Positions 1 to 10,025 of a DNA stretch of 64,000 nt are shown in pieces (position 1 is the stretch's first letter; each line of letters opens with the position of its first letter). Source of the DNA: Arthonia radiata (taxonomy: Eukaryota; Ascomycota; Arthoniomycetes; Arthoniales; Arthoniaceae); assembly GCA_002989075.1 (NCBI GenBank), contig PSQN01000014.1, forward strand, positions 682,001-746,000, read 5' to 3'. The translations under genes and the position numbers were made by a program. Below the pieces are notes generated by a model. That model searched no databases. It was given only the letters and a program-made list of their open reading frames with translations, and was not told where the DNA came from.

Positions 1-315
1 TTTCGGGCAGCAAGTTTGATTTTTCTCTCATCTTCCCCTACCTTATTCTCCTCAACATTCGTGTTACAGGTGCAGTAGAAGAAGACTCAAAAGCGTGACA
101 ACCATGAAAGCTTGTAGGCAGGTAGTGATAGCGACAGAATCAAACAACGCCCATTGAGCTCCGAGACGGCAAGGATACGATTGCGTTTTCTTCGTGGCTC
201 GCGTGTGCTAGCACCGTCATGCAGAGGAGGACGCGTTGGAGTAAGCGAAGAAATCTTCAGGACGCTCAGCGTCGTGTCTTGCTTTCTTGGGTTTCTGCAA
301 ATGAGTGACTGAACA
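1..315. other. intergenic flank downstream of the first orphan gene
   Basis: No gene is supported here; the one short reverse ORF has no recognisable sequence. The last ~25 bases (about 290-315) share the word GAGTGACTGA-CATTACA with bases 2772-2790, downstream of the second orphan gene. This is part of the evidence that the two neighbouring genes are duplicates. Confidence 0.5.
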
Positions 316-1761
316 TTACATAGGGTACATCTCAACAACCGACAGGCCATCTGTCACATCTCCTTCCCAGTTATCTAACTCATCATCGTCCTCCTCAATG
401 TTTATTTCCCTCCGGCGCTCTCGAAGCCAGCAGAGCATCCCCTCGCGTTGCTCTTTCATTTCACTGTTGAAAAACGCAATGCTCAAAAGCTGTATCGTGT
501 CGTCGTCACCCACAGCGCGGCCTCTCACCGGCCGCCAGTTCTTCTTGTCGCCGCACTCGGCACCCCAGAGCTCAGGAGGCGGGAGCTTGTTCAGCTCTCC
601 TGATGGTCTCTTGCCATTGGTTGCTTTGGTCGGCGCGGTGAGAAGCTTGTTCATGCTTGCATAGGCACGAAGAATGGCGAGCGAGCTAATCTGGGGTCTT
701 GCGCGCCGCTTCTTGAGCGGTGATCGCTTGCTTGAGTTCCTTGATGTCAAACGATTGAGTGAACGGCTGATATTAAAACTTGACTTGGTAGCCGTTCGGT
801 ACCAACGCCAGCCCTTCGCGACGCCTGCGTGGAGTTGCTCATCACAAGGTGTATCAGACAAGGGCTCGCCGTCGAGCAACCAGTCTACACTCACGATCGG
901 CAGAGGTCCAGGTTTGGGCGGCAGTATTGACTCTGCCTCTGGACTCGGCACCTCGATGTCTGGATACCACGGCTCGACGTCCCAAGCAGGTCTCATCACC
1001 ATTACCGTCGCCTCAAACCGGAAGCTCTCACCTCGCTTGATCATCGGAAATGTGCCGGGAAATTGACAGACCAAACAGCGACATGCTCGCGTACCGCTGC
1101 ATCTCATCACGCTGCACTGGAAGCTGTGATTTGCCAGCCAGCTGTCTAGCTCGCGGCAGTAGGTCAGTGTGTAGCTCTCGAGACGGCAGTCACAGGAGCG
1201 CTGGCCGTAGGCGCCGAGAGGATGTGGACAGCGGTACCAGACCCGCATCGTGAGTGTCTTGGGCTGAGCTGGTTTGCGTGCGGTGGCCGGTGGAGGGTGT
1301 TGAGGTGACGTGCAAGGCGATGGCGTGAGCGAAGGCACGGTGAAGACCGCCATCCCCACAATGGCGCGATCAAAATTCATGTTCGCAACAGCGTTGCGAC
1401 GCTCCAGAAAGACATCACTGTCTTCGTTAAAGTGACTTCTCCACATCGAATTGAACTCCTCTAGCTCATTAGAGCCTTTGCAGCGCTGACCCGGAAATTG
1501 CCAGCAGTCGCCATGCCGAGATTTGGAAGGCTTTAGCTGTTGCTGTGATGACGCGGATGGCTGGCTGAACTTAATCTCGTAGCTTTGAAGGCGACCGTTT
1601 GGCTGAGGTTCACGCACCCAGGCGCGGTTGGGCTCCGCTGATTTGGTGGTGTATGCAGGGAAGTCGGGCTGGGTGCGAGGACTGATAGGTGAGCTGGTGG
1701 ACCGGTCGAAAGTCTGGATGTTGCCGTCATGGAACGTGGTCTGGACTGTTTTGTTTGACAT
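316..1761 (-). CDS. orphan protein with a cysteine cluster, copy 1 of a tandem pair (481 aa)
   Basis: I do not recognise the family. The open frame runs further upstream (to 1902), but the Met at 1761 is preferred because its N-terminus (FHDG at residues 10-13, then NRAW and GRLQSYEI at about 45-63) matches the start of the neighbouring 176-aa gene (FHDG, NRGW, GRMQSYEI). Residues 178-232 hold nine cysteines (178, 190, 192, 202, 216, 221, 227, 229, 232), suggesting a zinc-binding or disulfide-rich module. The C-terminal half is basic (several KRR/RRR clusters) and the tail is acidic (EEDDDE), ending MYPM. There is no signal peptide or membrane segment. Single exon. It lies on the same strand as, and downstream of, its smaller relative. 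Coding status is likely but function is unknown. Confidence 0.65.
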   Translation of the reverse strand: MSNKTVQTTFHDGNIQTFDRSTSSPISPRTQPDFPAYTTKSAEPNRAWVREPQPNGRLQSYEIKFSQPSASSQQQLKPSKSRHGDCWQFPGQRCKGSNELEEFNSMWRSHFNEDSDVFLERRNAVANMNFDRAIVGMAVFTVPSLTPSPCTSPQHPPPATARKPAQPKTLTMRVWYRCPHPLGAYGQRSCDCRLESYTLTYCRELDSWLANHSFQCSVMRCSGTRACRCLVCQFPGTFPMIKRGESFRFEATVMVMRPAWDVEPWYPDIEVPSPEAESILPPKPGPLPIVSVDWLLDGEPLSDTPCDEQLHAGVAKGWRWYRTATKSSFNISRSLNRLTSRNSSKRSPLKKRRARPQISSLAILRAYASMNKLLTAPTKATNGKRPSGELNKLPPPELWGAECGDKKNWRPVRGRAVGDDDTIQLLSIAFFNSEMKEQREGMLCWLRERRREINIEEDDDELDNWEGDVTDGLSVVEMYPM

Positions 1762-2849
1762 GGCTGGTTCGGAAGTGCGAAACAGGGTGCAGGCTTTCGT
1801 GGTTCGCAAGGGGGCGCAGAGAATGTCACAATGTTCACGTAGGAGGTGGGCAAAGAGTGATGATTGACGAAGCGTGGTTGAATAGGACTGAGAGATTATC
1901 ACGAGCTTGATGGAGAGTAAGGTGAAGCAGAGCCAGCTGCTACGGTGAGTCGAAGGGCAAATGCAATAACAAGATTGATGAATGAATGAGGTTCTGAAGA
2001 GTACAAAGAGCGAGGACTGGAGCCCTTCTTAAGTCCTGTTTCCCACCACGCCAGAGATTAGATCAGAAGATGTTTCGTTTGTCTCATGGGTCTGCTGCTC
2101 AACTTGCAAACGCGCGCGGTAACGGCTTCAACGCTCGAAACGCACTTTGAACGACAAGATCAGGAAACGTCCGACGCCGGGTATGTATCGACGTGTAACA
2201 TCCACTGATGGAACAATGCGATGTCAAAACAGTTTGTAGTGACAACGCTTGACTCTAAGAGGTGGTACTGGACCATAATCAGCGCAATCATTATAAATGA
2301 GCTCAACCGTGGATGTATCCCCACACATGATCGCGCCAGCGAACAGCTTGAGACATCGCTGGATCGATACCTCGCTTGCTTTACGCTCCTGCTATTTATG
2401 AGATGCTGTTGCACATGGAGTCGCCTAGTACTCACAAGATAGGCTGGCCAGGTCTCACTGTCTCACAAGATGTTGGAGAAGACAAGCTGTATTGAACCCA
2501 ATGTCAAATCCGTGTTTCAGCCAATGGAGAGCCAAAGTAGCGCAGTCGCCTGCTTGACGCAGCATCTTGCCAATCAGCCGCTTGGCCTGACTACTTTCTC
2601 GTCTAGTACTTGAAGGACTTGGCTACAATTGATATGATCAACTCAGATGCAAGCAGCTATCTCTCAGCTGACAAATGATTAAGAGAGGCACAAGAAGAGA
2701 TAGGGCAATATTATGAAAATCCAGCGTGAAATGACCAGCATCCCATTTTTTTCCTATCTGTTTTCTGTAAAGGAGTGACTGAGCATTACAAGACATACGA
2801 TCAACCCGCCAGCACATCTTCACCTATCCTCCAACTCAGATTATCCACC
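1762..2849. other. intergenic region between the tandem orphan genes
   Basis: This holds the presumed promoter of the 481-aa gene (about 1762-2100). The segment near 1975-2040 (GAATGAATGAGG, TCTGAAGAG, ACAAAGAGCGA) resembles the region near 3560-3620 upstream of the second copy, so the promoters appear duplicated too. The rest (about 2100-2770) has only short, unconvincing ORFs. Confidence 0.45.
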
Positions 2850-3380
2850 TCAATAGCCTCCTTGCCAACCCGCATTCCCCATCAACATTCGCGTTGGCAC
2901 CAAGACCAGTCCTGACGGCATTGTCGGCGCTGATGCTGGCGCAAGCCACGATGGGAGAGCCTTGGAAACCATATGTCCGACCGCTCGATTGACACACTTT
3001 TCGGCTTGCGCAGCGAGAGGCTTAGCAAATACCCCCGCGACGGTCATTGCCATGTCCGGGCCATGCTCAATCAGCGCTAATTTGCAGGCTGCGCAGGTGT
3101 TCCGGCAGCTCTGCAAGAACGAATTTGTTGTGTCGTGTTCGTGCTCGTGCGGTAAAAGCTGTTCATCTTGAGCCGGCAGATGTTCTTGTTGTTGGTGTGC
3201 TGCGGTTGCTCCGTTGCGTATTGGCAGGTAATTGATCTCGTAACTCTGCATGCGCCCGGTAACGTCAGGAGCCCAGCCGCGGTTGCCACCCGGGGCCAAG
3301 TTGATGACTTGTCTTTCGCCGTCGTGGAAAGGTCCGTTGTTGACAGCTGGAGGAGCGGTTTGGGGGATGGGCCTCGACAT
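2850..3380 (-). CDS. orphan protein, copy 2 of a tandem pair (176 aa)
   Basis: Family not recognised. The N-terminal third carries the same ordered motifs as the 481-aa neighbour: FHDG, then N-R-x-W, then GR-x-QSYEI. After that the proteins diverge. This copy has a Gln/His/Glu-rich linker, a small cysteine group (SCRNTCAACK at about residues 90-99) and a C-terminus ending WQGGY, with no equivalent of the long cysteine cluster and basic domain. Its 3' flank (2772-2840) can still be aligned with the last coding bases of the 481-aa gene, so this copy looks shortened, or the other one extended. Single exon, no signal peptide. Expression is plausible because an upstream block is shared with copy 1. 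Confidence 0.55.
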   Translation of the reverse strand: MSRPIPQTAPPAVNNGPFHDGERQVINLAPGGNRGWAPDVTGRMQSYEINYLPIRNGATAAHQQQEHLPAQDEQLLPHEHEHDTTNSFLQSCRNTCAACKLALIEHGPDMAMTVAGVFAKPLAAQAEKCVNRAVGHMVSKALPSWLAPASAPTMPSGLVLVPTRMLMGNAGWQGGY

Positions 3381-3889
3381 GGTTTGAGTGGTCGAAGAAG
3401 TCGAAGAAGGCGCTGGTAGAGAGCAGTTGAGGTCCGACTATCGGGATCGGAGATGTGCGTCCTGTTGAGAAGATGGATCGCTGACGGGTATTTGAACGAG
3501 GGTTTTGGAATTATGCGAGCAGGACCGGCCTGCTGGTGTTGAAGTGAAGGTTGCTGCGTACTGAGAATGAATGGAATGATCTGAAGAGCAAAAAAGACGA
3601 CGTGCGAGAGGCGCTTTTTAAGCTTTTGTCTTTCGGCGCGGCCATCGTGCTAGGAGAAGGGTGACCAGAGACCGTACAAACGAAAGGCGTAACGGCTCGT
3701 CTCATGGTCACCACTTAACAGACGGAGACAACAAGGGAAATGCAACTCGCTTGAAACGGACCGATACAATACAGGTACAAAGCAAATATGAGAGACATGA
3801 TCTGACCGAGATCACATTGCCATTCCAGATCAGTAACTTGGGTATCTTATTTTGAAAGAGAGCAAACGCCTATGCCGATACTTGGCGGC
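3381..3889. other. intergenic region upstream of the 176-aa orphan gene
   Basis: This contains the likely promoter of the 176-aa gene. The block near 3560-3625 (GAATGAATGGAATGATCTGAAGAGC, then a TTTTTAAGC stretch) resembles the segment upstream of the 481-aa gene. No further gene is seen up to the stop codon of the large HeLo/protease gene at 3890. Confidence 0.45.
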
Positions 3890-6800
3890 TTACCCACCGG
3901 CCCGACACTCCATACCCAGCGCACTTCTCCGACTAGCCCATTCCTTCTCAAGATGCGTTTGCTTCCCACTCAAAGCAAAGTGCTGAGCCAGTAATCGTGA
4001 TGACCTGGCTTCGCCTTCCCGGCCTTCCAGCCGCAGCCGCGTCATTTCATCGGATACTACTGTCGGGTCTGAACGACTGCTGAAGCTCCTTGCAACGGTC
4101 GCAGGGCCAGCATATGCGTTCAACACCGACTCGCTCCCAGGCAAACACACTTGATCCGCCTGCATGGTGACCTTGATGTCGTGCAGCAGGACCTCCATTG
4201 GGGCAATGTACGCACACTGTTTCGCTTGACTAAAGGCAAGAACGTGCCCGCACACTTTGCCGGATTCATTATCGACGACCCATGCACCAGAGTCACCGGG
4301 CACACCCAGCTTCTCGCCATTGGCAGCGGCAGCTTGGCCAGGGACTGGGATGGATCGCACCGTCCAGCTTTCGGACCATGTTCGACGACCCGCCATCTTG
4401 ACGAATTCCATGTAGGTCCCTGTCCTTCCGCAAGCTAAACCGCTGGTTCTACCATAAGAATGGACCGGGAGGTCAGCCAAGGAGTCAGAGGGCATCACGT
4501 GGACGGGATAGTGGTCTTCATCACTGCTGTACGGTTTGCGACACACAGGCTCGAGTAGTGGAGGTGGATTGACGCCGGAGGTGTTGATGGCTCCGCGTCT
4601 GCTCATCTTTGGCGGTGGTGCGGGTATGGAACGGCAGTGACGTCGGCCGCCTGGAACGACATTGTGAGGTTGCAATCGTGCGTGATCGAGCTTCATGAGA
4701 GCCCAATCAATCTCATGATCGATGCCGTTGTGAGTAAGGCGGCGAAGTCCGCTGGAGGCGTGGACTGTGCCGAGGGTGTGACTGGAGAGGTGGTCGTCAT
4801 CTTTATCCTCTTCGACGGGGAAGAAGTCATCTGGTATATCATCGAGAGCTGGCTGAGTGATGGTGATGTCTGCGCCGTGAATGCATGAGATGCCAGGAGT
4901 GTCGCCTTCCGCAAAGTTAGGTGTCGGAAAATCTGGGTACTGCCGCCCAGGGGACGGTGTCGAAGCAACAGTCTCGGGTTCGTCGTCGTCGTCGTCGACA
5001 TCCGAGAAAGTGATAGACTCAACGTCAGAGACATCGGAGAGATTGTCGTCAGCGTCCTCCGGGTCATTCCCTTCTAGATAATCCGCGAGCGTATCAATAC
5101 TCTGATGGCGGTGTGCCATCGAGCGCTGTGCATCTGAGCTGACAAGAGCGGGTACTGGCTCCTCTTCGTCATCGTCAACCTCCTCTTCCTCTTCAGGAGC
5201 TTCTAGCATGTGATGGACGCTCATGCCAAACGGTTCGCCATCAACAATGACGATGCCACCAAACGATACGGGTGGAAGATGCTCATCGTCTTTCCAAGCG
5301 CCAATAGAGGCTCCGCAGAGCGGCCTCACATGGTGATCGGTATTCTTCGCAGACGAATCGCTTGAGCTGGCGCCACTGCGACGTGGCACCATCGAGCGAC
5401 GAGCCGAAGCGCGGCGACCGAAGGCTTTCGACCGCGCAACGACACCCTTGAAGATGATGAGGTCGAAAACATTATTGTCGAATGCGAGATTCTTCTTGAC
5501 AGCTTTGTAAAACTTGGCAGTGCTTGTGCACATCACGCAAAACGTCGGCTTCGCCATGCTTTCAGACTGACCAAAACCATCAAGCGAAATGCTTGCTGAC
5601 TCCTTGTTGTCAAAGACGCACTCTCCAATCTTGCATAAGCGCTTCTGGATGCGAAATGCTTCTTTGTAGACAGCCTGAAGTAGGGGACACCGGGGAAATA
5701 GGTATCGCGGTGGCCTGAAAGCACGTTTCACGATCGCGCCGGAGCCGAGGCCTGTGATTTCAAAGTCGGGGAACACTGGTGCTTCTGGCCAAGCACCGGG
5801 AGGTGCGCCAGGTGAAGAGATCTGAGATATATCATCAGTCTCAAACGGCGCGCTTCTGGGCTTCGCTAGAGGCATCGAAGGGGACAACATCGAAGATCGA
5901 GAAACCGGGTCGGAGAGTGCTGCAGACTCTGGGATGGGGTGCTTCTCGTTCAGACGATACGTGTACATCAGTGCCGTTTGTTCGGTCTTGTCATATGCGG
6001 CTGGTGGCTCCTCCATTTCTGCTTCATCCAAAAGACAGCACTTCCGGAGACGCGCACTGATTCGACTAAAAGCATCTTTTTGCGCTTTGGCAGGTAAAGC
6101 CTCATCGCTACTGATGTCGATGAGCTCCTGTACGACCTTCATGTAGACCGTGCCGCATTCGGATGCCAGTCGAGGGATGTATATTTTCTTGAGTCTTAAA
6201 CTGAAATCGCGGAGAGAGTACTTGACTTTGAACATTTTCGCCAGAGGTGCCCATAGCCCAATTTCCAGTAGAAGGAGAGCAAGGCTGTACATGTCGAAAC
6301 GAGAATGGTATCCTTCCGATCCAGTAGCAGCACTCCGAATGCGAGGATCATCGGGATGTCGGTACATGTTCTGATGAAGGTTCTCACGCTCACGATCAAT
6401 GTCATACTCGGAGAAGAGGTCAAAAGCGCAGACAACAGGCTTACGGACGAGGTAGTGCATGCCTGAATTGGCCTTGGCTGGGGTTTGCTGGGTTGAAGGT
6501 CCAGGAAAGAAGGTGACGCTGGTGCTATTGATGTCTTTGTGAGTGAAGCCACGATCGAGGAGATGCGTAACACCAGCAACAAGCTCGTTGGCAAGAATGA
6601 ATCGATCCTCCAGTGCTGGATTGATCACGGGGAAGGCAGGCGTAGGCGTTGCTTGAGCTGCTGCTTGCAGCAGAGAATGGAGGCTCTCTGGCCTCATCAC
6701 CGATGCTGGCTGATTGAAGTAGACACTTTGTGCCCATTGCGGAAGCTCGTATACCAGGCCAACCCTTGGAAACGTCGAATCTTCAAAGTAGCCGACGAAG

Positions 6801-7702
6801 TTGAGCAGCGGACCAGGTCGCTTAGCGTTTGCGTTGGCAAGAATGTTTGACAGTTGATTCAGGCGTGTGAAAGGGAGCGGTACTTGGTTGCCTCGATAAA
6901 TTGGGTCGAACCTAGCGTACTCAACCAAGACAGGCGTGGTCGCCTCATAGTGATCCTGACCCTTGAAGTCACGGTGGAGGGCTTGAGTCCGCATTCGACC
7001 AACGATTTGTACTGGACATGGCATGCCAAAGCTGTCATAGGGCGGCGATGCCTCCTCGGGCATGATGAGCATGGTGCGCTCGATCTTCCGTGCGGTTGCT
7101 GAAGCCGGATCCTCCTGCGCCTGAAGTTGCTTGGCAAGCTCCTCAGAGGCTTTGGATGCCTCATACTCGGACAGAGCGCAAATGTCAGCACCCTGCAGAT
7201 TCGCATGCGCGCCCGGCGCAGAGCCTTGAGACGCGGGTCTTTTCTGACCCAGACTGCAAAGAAGATCGATGGCGTTAGTAATGTCTCTGACGAGGTCGTT
7301 GTAGTGTCCAATGTCCGAAGAGTCCCATCTGGCCTTCTCTATTGGGAATCCACTGGGTTGGCTTTGGGTAGGTCGAATCCTCAGCCTCAGCTTTTCGACT
7401 TCATCGATCATGCCGATGATATTCTCCATGACACTGGAGACGACCTCGGTGAGCCCTGCTCGCTCGACCGTCTCCCCAATTACGCGCTCTCCGGAGGCGT
7501 CGCTGCTGTCTGTCCACTCCAGGCCCCATGCTATCAAGCGATCCTTCTGCATGCGGAACTTGCGATTCGCAGACTGCAGCTCCGGGACATCATCAGCCGT
7601 CGAGGTTGGAATGGCGGAGCGGTACGACTGCTTGGCGTTGGAGTAGAGCTGGGATAAACGATTGGGGTTGCCGCCGGCCTCGGTCCCTCTGATGCCCTCC
7701 AT
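3890..7702 (-). CDS. HeLo-like / pseudokinase / trypsin-like serine protease fusion (1270 aa)
   Basis: Single exon. Met at 7702 (context CATCATGG) is preferred over 7846, because the extra 48 codons read like translated leader. Residues ~15-150 resemble a HeLo-type prion/cell-death domain (MQKDRLIAWGLEW at 51-63, similar to the KLDxAxxRLxRWG helix). Residues ~240-560 are kinase-like: VYEL hinge at 317-320, HKD at 388-390, FDL in place of DFG near 427, MYRHPDD, then FDMYSLALLLLEIGLW at 469-484. The catalytic-loop Asn and Lys are not conserved, so it is probably a pseudokinase. Residues ~800-1180 form a chymotrypsin-fold protease with SVHHM (His831), EIDWALMKLD (Asp999) and GVPGDSGAWV (Ser1138, codon at 4289-4291). 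About 120 acidic, low-complexity residues separate His and Asp. HeLo-kinase proteins are widespread in fungi and linked to programmed cell death; the fused intact protease suggests proteolytic activation. Function is inferred. Confidence 0.75.
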   Translation of the reverse strand: MEGIRGTEAGGNPNRLSQLYSNAKQSYRSAIPTSTADDVPELQSANRKFRMQKDRLIAWGLEWTDSSDASGERVIGETVERAGLTEVVSSVMENIIGMIDEVEKLRLRIRPTQSQPSGFPIEKARWDSSDIGHYNDLVRDITNAIDLLCSLGQKRPASQGSAPGAHANLQGADICALSEYEASKASEELAKQLQAQEDPASATARKIERTMLIMPEEASPPYDSFGMPCPVQIVGRMRTQALHRDFKGQDHYEATTPVLVEYARFDPIYRGNQVPLPFTRLNQLSNILANANAKRPGPLLNFVGYFEDSTFPRVGLVYELPQWAQSVYFNQPASVMRPESLHSLLQAAAQATPTPAFPVINPALEDRFILANELVAGVTHLLDRGFTHKDINSTSVTFFPGPSTQQTPAKANSGMHYLVRKPVVCAFDLFSEYDIDRERENLHQNMYRHPDDPRIRSAATGSEGYHSRFDMYSLALLLLEIGLWAPLAKMFKVKYSLRDFSLRLKKIYIPRLASECGTVYMKVVQELIDISSDEALPAKAQKDAFSRISARLRKCCLLDEAEMEEPPAAYDKTEQTALMYTYRLNEKHPIPESAALSDPVSRSSMLSPSMPLAKPRSAPFETDDISQISSPGAPPGAWPEAPVFPDFEITGLGSGAIVKRAFRPPRYLFPRCPLLQAVYKEAFRIQKRLCKIGECVFDNKESASISLDGFGQSESMAKPTFCVMCTSTAKFYKAVKKNLAFDNNVFDLIIFKGVVARSKAFGRRASARRSMVPRRSGASSSDSSAKNTDHHVRPLCGASIGAWKDDEHLPPVSFGGIVIVDGEPFGMSVHHMLEAPEEEEEVDDDEEEPVPALVSSDAQRSMAHRHQSIDTLADYLEGNDPEDADDNLSDVSDVESITFSDVDDDDDEPETVASTPSPGRQYPDFPTPNFAEGDTPGISCIHGADITITQPALDDIPDDFFPVEEDKDDDHLSSHTLGTVHASSGLRRLTHNGIDHEIDWALMKLDHARLQPHNVVPGGRRHCRSIPAPPPKMSRRGAINTSGVNPPPLLEPVCRKPYSSDEDHYPVHVMPSDSLADLPVHSYGRTSGLACGRTGTYMEFVKMAGRRTWSESWTVRSIPVPGQAAAANGEKLGVPGDSGAWVVDNESGKVCGHVLAFSQAKQCAYIAPMEVLLHDIKVTMQADQVCLPGSESVLNAYAGPATVARSFSSRSDPTVVSDEMTRLRLEGREGEARSSRLLAQHFALSGKQTHLEKEWASRRSALGMECRAGG

Positions 7703-8334
7703 GATGTTACGAAGTGAAAGCGAATGGAGTGAAATTACAGAAAATGTATGGCACGGCAAGTTTCGCCAGATGTCCAGCGGTTCGAGCAGGGACGGCTGGC
7801 GAACACTCTCGTCAAGGCCGTATGCACGTGGAGCTGAACGGTGCAAGGAATGAAAGGATTGAGGAAAGAGAACAAGCCAAGATGGGAGAGGCTACAGCCA
7901 GAAGAAGAGGAATCTGGTTGCCTCGCGCGCGGTCAGCAGAGTGGACCCGGAGGCCTTGGAAGGGATGGTGGTCGGCACAAGAGAGGAGTGGTGGAATCAA
8001 TTAATTCTGGAGCCTGGTGCTCTTCTCTGGTTGTCCCGAGGGAAGACACCAGCCACAGAGGGGCGTTGTTCTCAGCCACACTTTCGGCGTCTCATCTGAG
8101 CACTGGCCATTGAATAGCCGCCACTAACCTCACTTGAGCCTAATGCCCTATTCAAGCACGCGCTTGACGCAAGATTTAAGAAACCCAGATTGAAGCTTCC
8201 ATTGCTGTCAACAACCGTCTCGTCGCGCGTCATCACTCACGCGTCGCAACTCTCATCTCGTCTGCTTCAGCCCCGAGATGCGCTGACTACAACGCTTACC
8301 ACTCAAATACACGAAACGCCCTTACGTACGCACA
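7703..8334. other. divergent promoter region
   Basis: This shared upstream region lies between the reverse-strand HeLo/protease gene and the forward membrane-protein gene. No coding sequence is supported; the open frames here are extensions or shadows. Confidence 0.5.
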
Positions 8335-9555
8335 ATGGGTCCGCGACGGCCTGCAACCCAGGCGCTGTCGCAAAGCTTGGAAGCCAAAGACGACACAGCT
8401 CGATTGAGAAGAGGCCGCGCTGGTAGCTCTGCAAAGAATGCTCCAGCAGATGGCCATGCGCCCAGCGCAAATGCCGTCGCTGTTCCAGCTACCATCCAGC
8501 CTCCCTCGCGCGCCGGACTTCAGTACAACCTGGCATCGCTCAGTCATTTCCTCATCACCGCTACCGTCACACTCGTTTTACAAGCCTTCTTCTCGGCAGC
8601 GGTCGAGCAGATACAGGGAAGGCAGCTTGGTAGCGTGTCCAGGCGTTTCAACAGCACATGGAGCGTGCTTGGTCTGACCGCATGGAAATTGTTTGAGCTG
8701 GCAGTCGGATGGACTGCAGGCTATGGCAGTATGTGACCATCTTCTCTGACAGTCGCAGCAGGATTGGCTGACGTTGACGTAGACGTTGCGATCGCACCCT
8801 TCATCGCGCTTTTGCGCCTCCCACACATGTACCTGCTCAACGCATACTACGAGGTGCCCTTCCTACCGCTCTTCGCCGAGCTCATCACACACTTCTCGGC
8901 CGCTTCGCTAGCCTTCTCTATCTTCCGACGACCCGCCGTCTACCGACCCGTCAAGAGTTCGAGCATCATCGATCGGACGATGCGTGGAGACTTGACGTTC
9001 CAAATCACCTCGACAGCTTTCTCCACCGCGCTGTTCGCTCTGCCGATCCTTGCGAGCATCTACACTTGGCTGCCAACGCATCTCGCCGTACACTGGGATG
9101 GCCTCAAGACCCTTGAAAAGGCGCACGAAGCCACGGTCGCTTCGATGTTCCAGCATCTCATCGGTATGGGCTGGTGTACTATGTATCTACTGCTAGACTA
9201 CGTGGCTACGAAACCGGATGACAAGTCAGATGATGCCAATACTTCCCAGGCGACGGAGGAGAAAGCGTTTGACCCAAGCACATCGTCTCTATTGGAGCAC
9301 ATCAACTACAACATCGACAATTTGCTGTTCTGGCGGCATGCAAAACCGGCTGGCAAAGCGCTGCTCAAGCATACGGTTTTCCTCGCCCTGTGCCTCACCT
9401 TGGATGCGGCATTCCAGTCGTGCGCGACTATCGAAGGATGCGAGATTGCAGGTCTGAATTGGCTTGAGGGGCCGCTTCCTTGGGGAGGTCTTTGGGGGCT
9501 GGGGATGGTTATGAGTGGCCTCGGACTCGGCTGGGTCGCTGGTGTCTGGGCGTAA
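8335..9555 (+). CDS. multi-pass membrane protein of unknown function (388 aa)
   Basis: Two exons are inferred, 8335-8728 and 8783-9555. The intron has GTATGT, a GGCTGACG branch site and GACGTAG. The downstream frame remains open either way, so a shorter acceptor at 8761 (33-bp intron) cannot be excluded. The start ATG sits in ACACAATGG-like context (CGCACAATGGG). The first ~60 residues are polar and probably cytosolic. Six or so hydrophobic segments follow: around FLITATVTLVLQAFFSAAV, IALLRLPHMYLLNAYY, LFALPILASIYTWL, GMGWCTMYLLLDYV, TVFLALCLTLDAAF and a glycine-rich last helix near GGLWGLGMVMSGLGLG. A charged loop (DDKSDDAN) lies between helices 4 and 5. I do not recognise the family. An endomembrane location is a reasonable guess because no cleavable signal peptide is visible. 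Confidence 0.75.
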
Positions 9556-10025
9556 TGCGTTGGGATATACTAATCTGAAAGCTGATGGTGGCATAGCAGC
9601 AGATCCTGTTACTGATTAGGGAGCCCGTCAGCTTTGGCTCGAGTTGAGCCTTCAGGTTGAGGGATTGAGAAACCAACTATCCACTGCCGAACCGCGCATA
9701 TCGTATATCTGAAGCGGTCCACACGTACTTGACGAAGCTATCACCAATGCGTACGACGTGTCTCAGGATCGCTCCGTCACGTCCCAATGCGTGCGTGGAC
9801 ATATGAATAGTCAGATTCACGATCACACTGATACGTATCGTACTGCCTTCAATGTGAGTGGTACCATCAGACTCGACAAGTAAAGAGAGACATTCTACCG
9901 ATCATTATAAAAGAGCGAACTCAGCATACGATACATTGATCTTTCACTCACGCTACCCCCATATGCATTACACCACTGTCCCACTTGCGCATTACAACCA
10001 ACCCAGAGCAGCCCGTAGACGTACC
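9556..10025. other. convergent intergenic region
   Basis: This gap lies between the 3' ends of the membrane-protein and lipase genes. It must contain both transcript ends. No gene or convincing repeat is seen. Confidence 0.5.

Noticed and set aside
8729-8761. 33-bp intron in the membrane-protein gene
   Set aside because: Also in frame, but shorter than normal fungal introns; the 54-bp alternative ending at 8782 has a proper branch site and was preferred.
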